A DNA stretch of 64,000 nucleotides, from contig CAZJAA010000002.1 in NCBI GenBank assembly GCA_964544055.1, positions 1 through 64,000 on the forward strand, in the 5' to 3' direction. This stretch comes from SIG299 sp964544055 (GTDB lineage Bacteria; Bacillota; Clostridia; Lachnospirales; Lachnospiraceae). Positions 15,020-24,406 of this stretch are shown here, one piece after another. Below the pieces are notes generated by a model that saw nothing but the letters and a program-made list of their open reading frames with translations, had not been told where the DNA came from and searched no databases. The translations under genes and the position numbers were made by a program. Numbering within the stretch: position 1 is the first letter of the stretch; every line of letters begins with the position of its first letter.

Positions 15020-16300
15020 ATGGACCCCAGTGTCGCGGCACAATTAATCGTGCTCTTTATTTTACTCATGTTATCCGCATTCTTCTCGTCTGCGGAAACC
15101 TCATTAACTACGGTGAATAAGCTCCGTATCCGAAGCCTTGTGGAAGAAGGCAACAAGCGCGCCAAAACAATCAGCAATCTGATTGAAAACCCATCCAAAA
15201 TGATAAGCGCCATCCTGATTGGCAACAACATTGTAAACCTGTCAGCGTCTTCCCTCACCACAACTTTAGTTCTCGACGCATTTGGAAATGCCTATGCCGC
15301 TGCCGGCACCGGTATTATCACCCTGCTTGTCCTGATTTTTGGTGAAATAACCCCAAAAACACTGGCTACGGTACACGCTGAAAAGCTGGCATTTATTTAT
15401 GCCCCTGTCATCAGCCTTTTAACAAAGCTTCTTACACCGGTTATCTTTTTGCTCAACAAATTATCCGGCGTATTTCTGCTTCTGTTTCACGTAGACCCAA
15501 ATGCAAAGAATGACACCATGACCGAAAACGAGCTTCGCACCATTGTAGATGTCAGCCACGAAGAAGGAGTCATTGAAAGTGAAGAACGACTGATGATTAC
15601 CAACGTAGTGGATTTTGGTGACTCTCTGGCAAAAGACGTTATGATTCCACGAATTGATATGGCATTTGCCGACGTAGAAATGACCTATGATGAGCTGGTC
15701 GCTGCCTTTAAAAAAGATATGTACACCAGACTTCCGGTCTATAGTGAAACTCGTGACAATGTCATCGGTATTATCAATATGAAAGATGTCTTCTTTTTCA
15801 GCGGAAATAAAGAAGATTTCCACATAAAGGACTTTTTACGAACTCCATATTTTACCTATGAGTACAAAAAAACTTCCGAACTGCTCCGCGAATTAAAAAA
15901 AGCAACCAATTCCCTTGCCATTGTTCTGGATGAATATGGTGCAACCGCAGGTCTGTTAACCATTGAGGACCTGATTGAAGAAATCGTTGGTGAAATCCGT
16001 GATGAATACGATACCGATGAAGAAGATGCCATCCAGAAAACCGGCGACAATGAATATACCATTCTCGGAACAACAAAACTGGATGAAATTAATGAACTGT
16101 TGGAACTCGGTCTGGAATCCGAGGATTACGATTCCATTGCAGGGCATGTCATTCATCTGCTTGACCATCTTCCAACCGAGGGTGAAACCGTTACCGAAGG
16201 TGCCTGCACCTACAAGGTGCTCGTTATGGATAAAAACCGTATCGACAAGGTAGGGTTCACCATTGACCCGGATTACCGTTCTTCGGAAGAAGACGAATAA
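15020..16300 (+). CDS. CNNM/CBS-domain membrane transporter (HlyC/CorC family)
   Basis: A 426-residue inner-membrane protein. The first ~190 residues form the CNNM (DUF21) membrane domain with ETSLTTVNKLRI and AILIGNNIVNLSAS. Two CBS repeats follow around PRIDMAFADVEMTYDELVAAF and KATNSLAIVLDEYGATAGLLTIEDL. The C-terminal ~80 residues are the CorC/HlyC domain (YDSIAGHVIHLLDHLPTEGE). Characterised relatives export or help efflux of magnesium or other divalent ions; the old name hemolysin is misleading. It has GGAG about a dozen bases upstream of the ATG, its own promoter, and probably shares a transcript with the ABC-F gene 33 bases on. Confidence 0.9.
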   Translation: MDPSVAAQLIVLFILLMLSAFFSSAETSLTTVNKLRIRSLVEEGNKRAKTISNLIENPSKMISAILIGNNIVNLSASSLTTTLVLDAFGNAYAAAGTGIITLLVLIFGEITPKTLATVHAEKLAFIYAPVISLLTKLLTPVIFLLNKLSGVFLLLFHVDPNAKNDTMTENELRTIVDVSHEEGVIESEERLMITNVVDFGDSLAKDVMIPRIDMAFADVEMTYDELVAAFKKDMYTRLPVYSETRDNVIGIINMKDVFFFSGNKEDFHIKDFLRTPYFTYEYKKTSELLRELKKATNSLAIVLDEYGATAGLLTIEDLIEEIVGEIRDEYDTDEEDAIQKTGDNEYTILGTTKLDEINELLELGLESEDYDSIAGHVIHLLDHLPTEGETVTEGACTYKVLVMDKNRIDKVGFTIDPDYRSSEEDE

Positions 16301-16333
16301 ACACTGTTTTGTGTAAAATTTGAGGAAACAACC

Positions 16334-18301
16334 ATGATACTTGCATGTAACAACATCACAAAAAGCTTCGGTGAAAAGGAAATCCTGCATGGGGTTTCCT
16401 TTCACATTAATGATAACGAAAAAGCCGCTATTGTCGGCATCAATGGTGCAGGAAAATCCACACTGTTTAAAATCATTGTTGGTGAGCTGTCTGCCGACAC
16501 CGGGGAAGTTACTTTTTCCAAAGGCTCCACTTTCGGCTACCTCTCCCAGCATCAGGATTTAACCTCGGAAAACACCATTTATGAGGAGCTGCTTTCTACG
16601 AAAGCAGAAATTCTCCGGCTGGAAGAAAATATCCGTGCTCTGGAACAGAATATGAAGCACATGAAAGATAGTGAATTGGAACAAGCACTTTCCACCTATT
16701 CACGCTTAAACCACGAGTTTGAAATTCAAAACGGCTACGCCTATAAAAGCGAAGTAGTCGGCATTTTAAAAGGTCTCGGTTTTGAAGATTCCGAATTTGA
16801 AAAGCACGTCAACACACTCTCCGGCGGTCAGAAAACCCGAATTGCCCTCGGCAAGCTTCTGCTGAAAAAGCCGGATTTAATCCTGCTTGACGAGCCGACC
16901 AACCACCTTGACATGAACTCCATCGCCTGGTTGGAAACTTTTCTTGCTACCTATAAGGGTGCGGTCGTTGTCATCGCCCATGACCGCTACTTTTTAGACA
17001 AGGTCGTTACCAAGGTAATTGAACTCGACCACAACAAGGCACAGACCTTTGAGGGCAATTATTCTACATATGCACAGAAAAAAGCCAAGCAGCGCGAAGA
17101 CCAGATTAAGGCTTATTTAAATCAACAACGGGAAATCCGGCATCAGGAGGAGGTCATTGCAAAGCTCCGCTCTTTCAACCGAGAAAAATCCATCAAGCGT
17201 GCAGAAAGCCGTGAAAAGATGTTGGATAAAATCGAGCGGCTGGACAAACCGTTTGAAGAAGCTTCCGGCATGAACATCCGCTTAGAGCCTTCGGTTACAA
17301 GCGGCAACGACGTTCTGACCGTCACGGGACTTGCCAAAGCCTTCGGTGCCCAGACACTTTTTACAGACTTATCCTTTGAAATCAAGCGAGGCGAAAAGGT
17401 TGCCATCATCGGCAATAACGGTACTGGAAAAACAACCATTCTTAAAATGATTAATGGTATCGTCACACCGGATGCCGGAAGCATAAAACCCGGTGTGAAA
17501 GTCCACATTGCCTATTATGACCAGGAGCATCAGGTGCTTCACATGGAAAAAACACTCTTTTCCGAGCTGCAGGATACCTATCCGTTTATGGACAATACGC
17601 AGATTCGAAATGCCTTGGCTGCCTTTTTGTTCACCGGTGATGATGTTTTCAAACAGATTAAGGACATCAGCGGCGGCGAGCGCGGTCGTGTTTCCCTTGC
17701 CAAGCTGATGCTGTCGGAATCCAATTTTCTGATTCTCGACGAGCCGACCAACCATTTGGATATCATGTCCAAGGAAATTCTGGAAAATGCAATCCAAAGC
17801 TACACCGGTACTGTGCTTTATGTTTCCCATGACCGTTATTTTATCAACAAAACGGCAACCAAAATTTTGGATTTAACCAATGGAACACTGATTTCCTATT
17901 CTGGAAATTATGATTATTACCTGGAGCATAAAGAAAATATGGAACGTATTTATCTGCATGGGGAAGGATTTGCTACAAAATCTTCAATGATGACAGGTTC
18001 TGCAACCGGACGCACAAATGCTCCTGTTTCTCTGGAACCGGAATCTGCCGGAAAAACCGACTGGAAACAGCAAAAGGAAGAACAGGCAAGACAGCGCAAG
18101 CGCCAGAACGATTTAAAGCGGCTGGAAGCAGAAATTGAACGGCTAGAAGCTCGCTCCGAAGAACTGGATGCCCTGCTTGCCGAGGAGGCGATATACACCG
18201 ACCATACAAAGCTTCTGGAAATCACCACAGAAAAGGATGACTCAACCGCACAGCTGCTTTCTTTAATGGAACAATGGGAAGCACTGGCAGACGAATCCTA
18301 G
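16334..18301 (+). CDS. ABC-F family ATPase (YdiF-like)
   Basis: A 655-residue cytoplasmic protein with two ABC ATPase domains and no membrane segment. Domain 1: Walker A GINGAGKST, signature LSGGQKTR, Walker B LILLDEPTNHLD. Domain 2: Walker A GNNGTGKTT, signature ISGGERGR, Walker B FLILDEPTNHLD. Between them lies the charged helical linker (~230-310) that reaches into the ribosome in this family. Residues ~570-650 form a Lys/Glu-rich coiled coil. The overall form matches the housekeeping YdiF/YfmR type rather than the known antibiotic-resistance branches, so a role in rescuing or starting translation is more likely. GAGGAA precedes the ATG. Confidence 0.92.
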   Translation: MILACNNITKSFGEKEILHGVSFHINDNEKAAIVGINGAGKSTLFKIIVGELSADTGEVTFSKGSTFGYLSQHQDLTSENTIYEELLSTKAEILRLEENIRALEQNMKHMKDSELEQALSTYSRLNHEFEIQNGYAYKSEVVGILKGLGFEDSEFEKHVNTLSGGQKTRIALGKLLLKKPDLILLDEPTNHLDMNSIAWLETFLATYKGAVVVIAHDRYFLDKVVTKVIELDHNKAQTFEGNYSTYAQKKAKQREDQIKAYLNQQREIRHQEEVIAKLRSFNREKSIKRAESREKMLDKIERLDKPFEEASGMNIRLEPSVTSGNDVLTVTGLAKAFGAQTLFTDLSFEIKRGEKVAIIGNNGTGKTTILKMINGIVTPDAGSIKPGVKVHIAYYDQEHQVLHMEKTLFSELQDTYPFMDNTQIRNALAAFLFTGDDVFKQIKDISGGERGRVSLAKLMLSESNFLILDEPTNHLDIMSKEILENAIQSYTGTVLYVSHDRYFINKTATKILDLTNGTLISYSGNYDYYLEHKENMERIYLHGEGFATKSSMMTGSATGRTNAPVSLEPESAGKTDWKQQKEEQARQRKRQNDLKRLEAEIERLEARSEELDALLAEEAIYTDHTKLLEITTEKDDSTAQLLSLMEQWEALADES

Positions 18302-18321
18302 ATAACAGAAAGGACAACCTC

Positions 18322-19932
18322 ATGAACAAAAAAATGTCAAAACAAACCGCACTGCTCTTCTCCTGCCTGATGCTTTCTCTGGCAGGCTGTAATGCCGCAG
18401 GCAGCCCTACGACACCAACAACTGCTCCGACAACCGAGCCTACTGCAGCTCCGGCTGCTACCGCTGCTCCAACAACCGAGCCTACCGCTGCTCCGACTGC
18501 TACAACTGCTCCGACACCGAAGCCTACCGCTGCTCCGACTGCTACAACTGCTCCGACACCGAAGCCTACCGCTGCTCCGACTGCTACAACTACTCCGACA
18601 CCGGAGTCGACCGTTGCTGACAGTCAGAAGCTGGAAATGACATCCATGGAAATTGCGGATGAACATACCATTTTAATCACATTAAACGGTACTGCAAAAA
18701 CTACTGCTCCGGAAGATATTTCCCTGTCCTATTACAACATCGACTGGTCCTCTTATAAGGAAAATGCCGGAAGCCTTACGATTACGGACTGTGCAGCTAC
18801 AACAAACGTCGAAGGAAACACCGTGTTTTCCTATACCGTGGCAGAAACACTCCGTACCACTTCTGCAGTTGTAGAAAAAAAAGCCTCCAATTTTTCTGAT
18901 TTAACTTCTGCTGTTACCTTAGCAGACAATTATATTTCCTGGCAGATGGATCACGGCGGCTGGGACAAAGGCATTGACGGCAAAACAGCCTGGGACGGCA
19001 AAACAAAAAAGAACAAAGGCTCCGGCTGGACAGGCAAAAACGGAGAGCTTATCGGCACCATCGACAACAATGCCACTTACACACAGATTCGTCATATTGC
19101 AGCGGTTTACCGTGAAGTTCCGGACGAAAAATATAAAGAAAGCGTATTGAAGGGTTTTGATTTTCTGTTCCATTTGCAGTACGAATCCGGCGGCTTTGCA
19201 CAGGTTTATCCAAAGCGAGGCAACTACTCCGATATGGTAACCTTCAACGACAACGCCATGATTAATGTACTTTTTACATTGGAAGATGCCCTGTATGGTC
19301 GCTATCCATTTGACTCCGACATTCTTCCTAAAGAGTATAAAGAAAAGCTTCAGGACTCCATCGACCGTGCCATTGACTACATTTTAAAGGCACAGATTAC
19401 TTCGCAGGGAACGCTTACCGCATGGTGTGCCCAGCATGACCCGGTAACCTATGAGCCGGTGGGAGCAAGAGCCTATGAGCTTCCATCCATCAGCGGTTCG
19501 GAATCCGTTCCGATTATTCAGTTCTTGATGAATCAGGAGCAGACCCCAAAAATTCAGACGGCGGTAGAGGCTGCTCTCCAATGGTTTAAAAATTCCGAAT
19601 TAAAGGACATGGAATACATCCGCAAAGCTTCTGACGGTGTTTATTTTAAAACAACTGCCGGACACCGCACCTGGTACCGTTTTTATGAAATTGACACGAA
19701 TCTTCCAATTTTCTGTGACCGTGATGGCATTATGAAACATGACATTCTGGAAATTGGCGAAGAACGCCGCCATGGTTATGCCTGGGCCGGAAGCTGGGGT
19801 AAGAAAATTCTGGATGCATATAACAAATATGGCTATGTCACCGGAACCATTACTGCAACTGTAGCAAATGCCTCTTCTGCTGTCGGTGAACAGACACTTC
19901 AGAATGGTGCTTCCCTTACCATCGGAAAATAA
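18322..19932 (+). CDS. Secreted pectate lyase, family PL10, lipoprotein
   Basis: A 536-residue predicted lipoprotein that would cut demethylated pectin by beta-elimination at the cell surface. The signal ends in lipobox LAGC. A ~65-residue Thr/Ala/Pro linker follows, then a beta-rich segment (~residues 110-190), then a PL10 alpha/alpha-toroid catalytic domain. Family features seen: YISWQMDHGGWDKG, NNATYTQIRHI, HLQYESGGFAQVYPKRGNY, TFNDNAM and FCDRDG (with the Arg that acts as base in the family). The start at 18322 follows AAAGGA; an alternative frame start inside the ABC-F gene is not needed. It lies 20 bases after the ABC-F gene. With the dead galactanase, it shows a pectin-feeding lifestyle. 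Confidence 0.9.
   Translation: MNKKMSKQTALLFSCLMLSLAGCNAAGSPTTPTTAPTTEPTAAPAATAAPTTEPTAAPTATTAPTPKPTAAPTATTAPTPKPTAAPTATTTPTPESTVADSQKLEMTSMEIADEHTILITLNGTAKTTAPEDISLSYYNIDWSSYKENAGSLTITDCAATTNVEGNTVFSYTVAETLRTTSAVVEKKASNFSDLTSAVTLADNYISWQMDHGGWDKGIDGKTAWDGKTKKNKGSGWTGKNGELIGTIDNNATYTQIRHIAAVYREVPDEKYKESVLKGFDFLFHLQYESGGFAQVYPKRGNYSDMVTFNDNAMINVLFTLEDALYGRYPFDSDILPKEYKEKLQDSIDRAIDYILKAQITSQGTLTAWCAQHDPVTYEPVGARAYELPSISGSESVPIIQFLMNQEQTPKIQTAVEAALQWFKNSELKDMEYIRKASDGVYFKTTAGHRTWYRFYEIDTNLPIFCDRDGIMKHDILEIGEERRHGYAWAGSWGKKILDAYNKYGYVTGTITATVANASSAVGEQTLQNGASLTIGK
18439..18606 (+). repeat. Four 42-bp tandem repeats in the pectate lyase linker
   Basis: Units at 18439-18480 (diverged), 18481-18522, 18523-18564 and 18565-18606. 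The middle two are identical and the last nearly so. Each encodes 14 residues of the form PTAAPTATTAPTPK. Being in frame, loss or gain of units would only change linker length. Confidence 0.93.
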
Positions 19933-19934
19933 AA

Positions 19935-19966
19935 GAGCATGTCCGTACTTTTTTCCGAACACGCTC
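19935..19966. terminator. Possible terminator between convergent genes
   Basis: Arms 19935-19945 and 19956-19966 can pair over 11 bp with G-U pairs. No clear run of T follows on either strand, so this is weak. Confidence 0.4.
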
Positions 19967-19974
19967 ACTGATTT

Positions 19975-20679
19975 TCAGGCATTTGTATTTTCAACAGGTA
20001 CCACACGGCACACCGTAAGGACACTGTCTTTAATCTGAAACCATATTTCCTGTGCTCCGAAGCGCATTTTATAAATGCGTTCCGGAGCATTTTGATATTG
20101 TGGACGTGGATCCTGCGAAAGAAGCTCCACAAGTCCTTCTCTTTTTTCCGCATGAACAAGAGTAAGCCATTGTTCCGGAAACACCACCTGCAGAGTTCCC
20201 TCCTTCTGGCTCAGTGCAAATCCATCCGTTGCTTCCGGATGACTATCCACATAGGAAAGATAAGGTTTTACATCAAATATCGGAGTTCCATCCAACAAAT
20301 CTGCACCGGATACATAGAGCACCGGACCAAGCAGCTTATCAAACTCTATACGTTCCAGTTTGACAGAGCTCATACCAACAGCATTTGGACGAAACGGAGA
20401 GCGTGTGGCAAATACTCCCATTTTTACATTTCCTCCCAGTCGCGGCGGACGTACCGTTGGAGACCACCTTTCACCACGGTCTGCCTCAGAAAAATACCAT
20501 AGCAGCCACAGGTGGGAATACCCCTCTATGCCTCGAAATGCCTCCTGTTTCCGATACTCCGGCTCAAATACAACTCTTGAAATAACTGATTCAGCAAGAC
20601 CGCTCTGCCTTGGAATGCCAAACTTTTCTTTATAATCATTTTCAATGTGTGCAATCACACGAAATTCCACTGTCTGCAT
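19975..20679 (-). CDS. trmO: tRNA (N6-threonylcarbamoyladenosine(37)-N6)-methyltransferase
   Basis: A 234-residue cytoplasmic SAM-dependent enzyme of the TrmO/TsaA (YaeB) family that N6-methylates t6A at position 37 of tRNAs reading ACN codons. Family motifs: GYSHLWLLWYF, RPPRLGGN, GVFATRSPFRPNAVGMSSVKL, and the DLLDGTPIFDVKPYLSYVDS segment. The C-terminal ~70 residues carry the second TrmO domain (DPRPQYQNAPERIYKMRFG). Start with GGGG upstream. It stands alone between convergent and same-strand neighbours. Confidence 0.95.
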   Translation of the reverse strand: MQTVEFRVIAHIENDYKEKFGIPRQSGLAESVISRVVFEPEYRKQEAFRGIEGYSHLWLLWYFSEADRGERWSPTVRPPRLGGNVKMGVFATRSPFRPNAVGMSSVKLERIEFDKLLGPVLYVSGADLLDGTPIFDVKPYLSYVDSHPEATDGFALSQKEGTLQVVFPEQWLTLVHAEKREGLVELLSQDPRPQYQNAPERIYKMRFGAQEIWFQIKDSVLTVCRVVPVENTNA

Positions 20680-20751
20680 AAAAAATCCCCTTTCTAATGC
20701 TGTATTTATTCTACCTCATTTTCAGCATTTACAAAAGGGGATTTTTCTATA

Positions 20752-22266
20752 TTATTCCTGTACCACCTGATTCAACTTTGCAGAAAGTTCTTTAATCTGC
20801 TCTACGATTTCAGCTAGGCTTTCTGTTCCGGCACTATTTTCCTGTGTTGCCGCAGACACCTGTTCTACTGCCATACAGTTTTCCTGTGTGTTTTTGCTTA
20901 TCTGCTGCATACGCTGTGCTACTTCGCTTCCCTTTTCTCGAATATCTTCTGCTGTTTTATCAATTTCATGAATTTGTCCTGTCAGTTCAACGTTGGAGGA
21001 AGTAATGGAAGCAGCGGACTGGTTGGCTTTTCGTATGCTTTCCATGCCGGCTCTTGCATTTTTTGCATTTTCACCCATGGCATCTACGGCATCCTCCGTG
21101 TTTTTTACTACTTCCGCTACAATTTCACCGATGCTTTCCACCGCTTTTTTTGTCTGCTCGGCAAGTTTCTGAATTTCTTCCGCCACAACAGCAAAACCTC
21201 TGCCGGCATCCCCTGCTCTGGCAGCTTCAATGGAAGCATTCAAAGCCAGAATGTTTGTTTTGCTTGAAATTCCGGTAATTGTCTGCACGATTCCGATAAT
21301 TTCTTTGGAGTCCTCTCCGAGTGTCCGGATAATCTGCTCACATTCCTCCGTACTCTGATTAATCTGCTGCATATTTTCTGTGGCAGCCTGCATCAGCTCC
21401 TGATTTTCTCTGGTATTCTGGCCAATATAATCGGTCAGCTGGGCGGTACGGTGATTCATGTTGCTCAGTTCTTCCAGCTGTTTTGTCATATTCTGAATGT
21501 GTTCATCCGCATATTCCACAGCACCTGTATTTTCCATGGAACCATGCAGCAAACGCTCGGTTTCCTCCGCAATACTCATATTGGCACGCAGCGAGCTTTC
21601 GGAAATTTCAGACAGCTTCGTTACTGAAGTATATAACACTTCGGATGTTTTCGCTGCATTGTCCTTCATTTTCTTCATCCGGTCAAATATCTGCTTCTGT
21701 TCTTCAGCACCCATCAGATTGGAAAGCATGGAGGCGGTTCGGCTGCAAAGCATTGTAAAAATAGCTGCTACCGCAATAACGACCAGTGCTCTTGGAATAA
21801 TACCAAAAACAATGGTATCCTTTAACCTCAAAAAGTTATCATCCTGTGTGGTATCCAGATATAATGCAAGAATCTGCGCTACGGAAGTACCTGCTACTGT
21901 AAGTACGGTTGCCGTTACATTCAGCTTTTTGGAAAAATACAGGCTGGCTATTGCAATAGCATAAACATACAGAGCAACCACATGATAGGTCAAAGTAATA
22001 CTGAGCAGGGTGATAATAATACTGGCGCAGGTTACATTGACGTATTTAATGAATGAACCATCTTTTTTCAGCACATTGACAATCAGTGTCGGAAGCAGCA
22101 TAAAAATACTTCCTCCTATGTAAGAAATTGTCATTATCGTACCATCCACTACAAATATTCCAACCACATTTAAAATGTAAATCAGAGTGAATATATAAAA
22201 TGTAACACGCATTACCTTTGCTGTAATCAGGTTTGCTTCTCTCTCATTTGTCTGTAATAAACTCAT
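20752..22266 (-). CDS. Methyl-accepting chemotaxis protein, multi-pass membrane type
   Basis: A 504-residue receptor. The N-terminal ~180 residues contain about six membrane helices and no large extracellular domain. The rest is the helical signalling domain with the conserved tip LALNASIEAARAGDAGRG then FAVVAEEIQKLAEQT. The MCP helix ends near the C-terminus with no added module, unlike the receptor at 7505. The start at 22266 (MSLLQTN) is chosen because GGAG lies seven bases upstream; the ATG at 22278 overlaps that site. It follows the HD-GYP gene by 57 bases and may share its transcript. Confidence 0.93.
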   Translation of the reverse strand: MSLLQTNEREANLITAKVMRVTFYIFTLIYILNVVGIFVVDGTIMTISYIGGSIFMLLPTLIVNVLKKDGSFIKYVNVTCASIIITLLSITLTYHVVALYVYAIAIASLYFSKKLNVTATVLTVAGTSVAQILALYLDTTQDDNFLRLKDTIVFGIIPRALVVIAVAAIFTMLCSRTASMLSNLMGAEEQKQIFDRMKKMKDNAAKTSEVLYTSVTKLSEISESSLRANMSIAEETERLLHGSMENTGAVEYADEHIQNMTKQLEELSNMNHRTAQLTDYIGQNTRENQELMQAATENMQQINQSTEECEQIIRTLGEDSKEIIGIVQTITGISSKTNILALNASIEAARAGDAGRGFAVVAEEIQKLAEQTKKAVESIGEIVAEVVKNTEDAVDAMGENAKNARAGMESIRKANQSAASITSSNVELTGQIHEIDKTAEDIREKGSEVAQRMQQISKNTQENCMAVEQVSAATQENSAGTESLAEIVEQIKELSAKLNQVVQE

Positions 22267-22323
22267 ACTTATCTCCATTCTGAGAACGTTTTTTCAAACA
22301 TTTACCGGAATTACCGATTGCGT

Positions 22324-23640
22324 TTATGACTTTCTTGTGACGCTCTCTGCACAAATAGTCCTGTGAATCTGTTCCACTTTTTCACGGCTTTCCAAAAATA
22401 CTTCTGCCAATACCGGATCAAAATCCTGCCCGCTTCCTTCTTCAATAATGGAAAAGCATTTGTCAAGCGGCATGGCATCCCGATAGCAGCGTTTTTCCGA
22501 AACGGCGTCAAATACATCAGCGATTGCCATAATCCTGGCACAAAGCGGAATATCCTTCTGGGCAAGTCCCTCCGGATAACCTTTTCCGTTCCATTTTTCA
22601 TGATGATATCTTGCCACCTGATATGCCATTCGGGTATATTCTTCTTTTCCTAGATGTCCAAAAGTTTCCTGAACAATTTTTCCTCCGTTGTCCGTATGCA
22701 TTTTCATCTGCGAAAATTCTTCTTCCGTGAGTTTTCCAGGCTTTTGCAAAATAACATCCGGTACGGATATTTTTCCAACGTCATGCATTGGTGCTGCCAG
22801 ACAGAGATTTCTTACATAATCCTTTGTCAAAACCTCTTTGTAATATCCGCACCGTCTTAGCTCCTCCGCAAGCAGCTTGACGTACATGGTTGTACGTTTA
22901 ATATGCCCTCCGGTACTGCCGTCTTTATTTTCCACCAGTGTTGCAAAACCCATAATCATTTCTTCATGATATCTCGACAGCTCTAATACAGATGGGTTTT
23001 CCTGATTGACATACACACCAAGAATAATCAACGTTACACACAGACTACTGAGCAGTGTCTGCGGATGAAGCATCTGATATGCCGTAATAGCCGCCAGCAT
23101 AAAAAGATAAGTAAAAATACTGACTCTTTTCTGCTTCTCAATATAACGCCACTTTCCGAAAAATATCAGCATACTCAATAGAATGTAAATTGCTGCCATG
23201 GCAAAACAGGTATAAGCTGACATTCCCATAGAATAATTGCTGACTTTTCCTTCCAGATACTCAAGGTCATTGATATTTGCAACCACCAGAATGATATTAA
23301 TCAATAAGGGGCTGTACAACAGACACATTACCCTTTTCTTTTTAGGCAGTCCTGCAGTAATGGACAGCATATAAATAAACAAGCTGAACACAAAGCAATC
23401 CAGACCTATCAGGAAAAACAGATGAAACAGTTTGTTAACCGTCCGGCTTACCTGCTCCAAATGATTTACCGTGTAAGCCGTTGCTCCGTCAAAAAACAGG
23501 CTGAATATGCCCACCAGAAGCATAGTGTCAAAACAGGAAAAATGATGCTTCTGACCGTACCGTTTCAATTCTTTGCTATACACAAAAATAAGATACAGCA
23601 AAATAAGCATACAGCCGATTTGCAGTTTACAATACTCCAA
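22324..23640 (-). CDS. Membrane HD-GYP cyclic-di-GMP phosphodiesterase
   Basis: A 438-residue protein with seven or so membrane helices in the first ~215 residues and a cytoplasmic HD-GYP domain. Key residues are present: GGHIKRTTMYVK, the MHDVGKISVPD metal motif, HTDNGGKIVQ, RYHHEKWNGKGYPEGL (the GYP loop) and IADVFDAVSEKRCYR. Active relatives degrade cyclic-di-GMP to GMP. The start is TTG at 23640 behind GGAGGAAAAAC. It lies 39 bases after a TetR gene and before a chemoreceptor, so the three probably form one transcript linking an intracellular signal to cyclic-di-GMP level and motility. Confidence 0.93.
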   Translation of the reverse strand: MEYCKLQIGCMLILLYLIFVYSKELKRYGQKHHFSCFDTMLLVGIFSLFFDGATAYTVNHLEQVSRTVNKLFHLFFLIGLDCFVFSLFIYMLSITAGLPKKKRVMCLLYSPLLINIILVVANINDLEYLEGKVSNYSMGMSAYTCFAMAAIYILLSMLIFFGKWRYIEKQKRVSIFTYLFMLAAITAYQMLHPQTLLSSLCVTLIILGVYVNQENPSVLELSRYHEEMIMGFATLVENKDGSTGGHIKRTTMYVKLLAEELRRCGYYKEVLTKDYVRNLCLAAPMHDVGKISVPDVILQKPGKLTEEEFSQMKMHTDNGGKIVQETFGHLGKEEYTRMAYQVARYHHEKWNGKGYPEGLAQKDIPLCARIMAIADVFDAVSEKRCYRDAMPLDKCFSIIEEGSGQDFDPVLAEVFLESREKVEQIHRTICAESVTRKS

Positions 23641-23679
23641 GTTTTTCCTCCCTCCTTCCCGGTTTTCGGTTGCAGTTAA

Positions 23680-24297
23680 TTACAGCTTTCTCTGCTTTTC
23701 TTCTTTATTTATTGGTACAACCGCAGATTTGCCCGACTTAATAAACAGCAACGTTCCCTGGAAGCTTACGCTTAAAATTTCAGATACCTCTTCTTTGGAA
23801 AAATGACACACTTTATTGGCTATCAGTATGCAGACGCTGAACGTAAGCAGCCACGCCTGCCGAAACAAAAGCTCTGCTTCTGCACGACTAACGCTATAAT
23901 CCTGCTGCATCACTTTCAGGCAGACCTCCACGGTATCACCAAGATGCCCTACCATCATCTGATAAGTGCTGCTTTCTTCCTGCTCCTGCGTATATAGAAG
24001 CTGAAAAAGCTTTGGTTCTTCCGTGGCAAATTCTATCATTTTCATTCCAACATACTTAAAGGCTGGTGTATAATTCAGTGCATCACTGACATAGCTTTCA
24101 AACTCCGTCATTGCAAGTGCGCGAACTTCATTCTGTACTTCTTCCATGTTCTTAAACGCCGTAAAAATCGGCGAAGATGAAGTCCCAAGTTTTTTTCCAA
24201 GTTCTCGCGCTACCACTGCTTCAATTCCTTTTTCTCTTGCCATTTCAAAAGCAGCTTTTATAATTTCTTCTCTTGTAAATTTTGTTTTTGGGGGCAT
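23680..24297 (-). CDS. TetR-family transcriptional regulator
   Basis: A 205-residue DNA-binding protein. The N-terminal helix-turn-helix covers ~residues 5-50 (FTREEIIKAAFEMAREKGI, VARELGKKLGTSSSPIFTAF); the rest is a helical ligand-binding domain. The start at 24297 (MPPKTKF) has AAAGGA upstream; an upstream ATG at 24321 lies inside the likely operator. The promoter just upstream carries the palindrome GTTATATAAC, which suggests autoregulation. The ligand is unknown. Confidence 0.9.
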   Translation of the reverse strand: MPPKTKFTREEIIKAAFEMAREKGIEAVVARELGKKLGTSSSPIFTAFKNMEEVQNEVRALAMTEFESYVSDALNYTPAFKYVGMKMIEFATEEPKLFQLLYTQEQEESSTYQMMVGHLGDTVEVCLKVMQQDYSVSRAEAELLFRQAWLLTFSVCILIANKVCHFSKEEVSEILSVSFQGTLLFIKSGKSAVVPINKEEKQRKL

Positions 24298-24323
24298 ACG
24301 TTCTTTCCTTTCTGAAACCATGC

Positions 24324-24371
24324 GTTATATAACACTCGTTTTATTATAATCCCCTTTTTTACTATTGTCAA
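24324..24371 (-). promoter_or_regulatory. Promoter and likely TetR operator
   Basis: On the - strand: TTGACA (24366-24371), 17-bp spacer, perfect TATAAT (24343-24348). The perfect 10-bp palindrome GTTATATAAC (24324-24333) lies just after the likely transcription start and would suit repression by the encoded TetR protein. Confidence 0.7.
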
Positions 24372-24406
24372 GACTTCTTTGAAAGTTAATTTTCCACCAC
24401 TTTCTG

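Noticed and set aside
16334..18301. ABC-F gene as an antibiotic-resistance determinant
   Set aside because: Form and context match the housekeeping YdiF-like group; no resistance-type leader or attenuator is seen.
18337..18666. Ser/Arg/Cys-rich ORFs opposite the pectate lyase linker
   Set aside because: They are shadows of the Pro/Thr/Ala repeat and overlap a well-supported gene.
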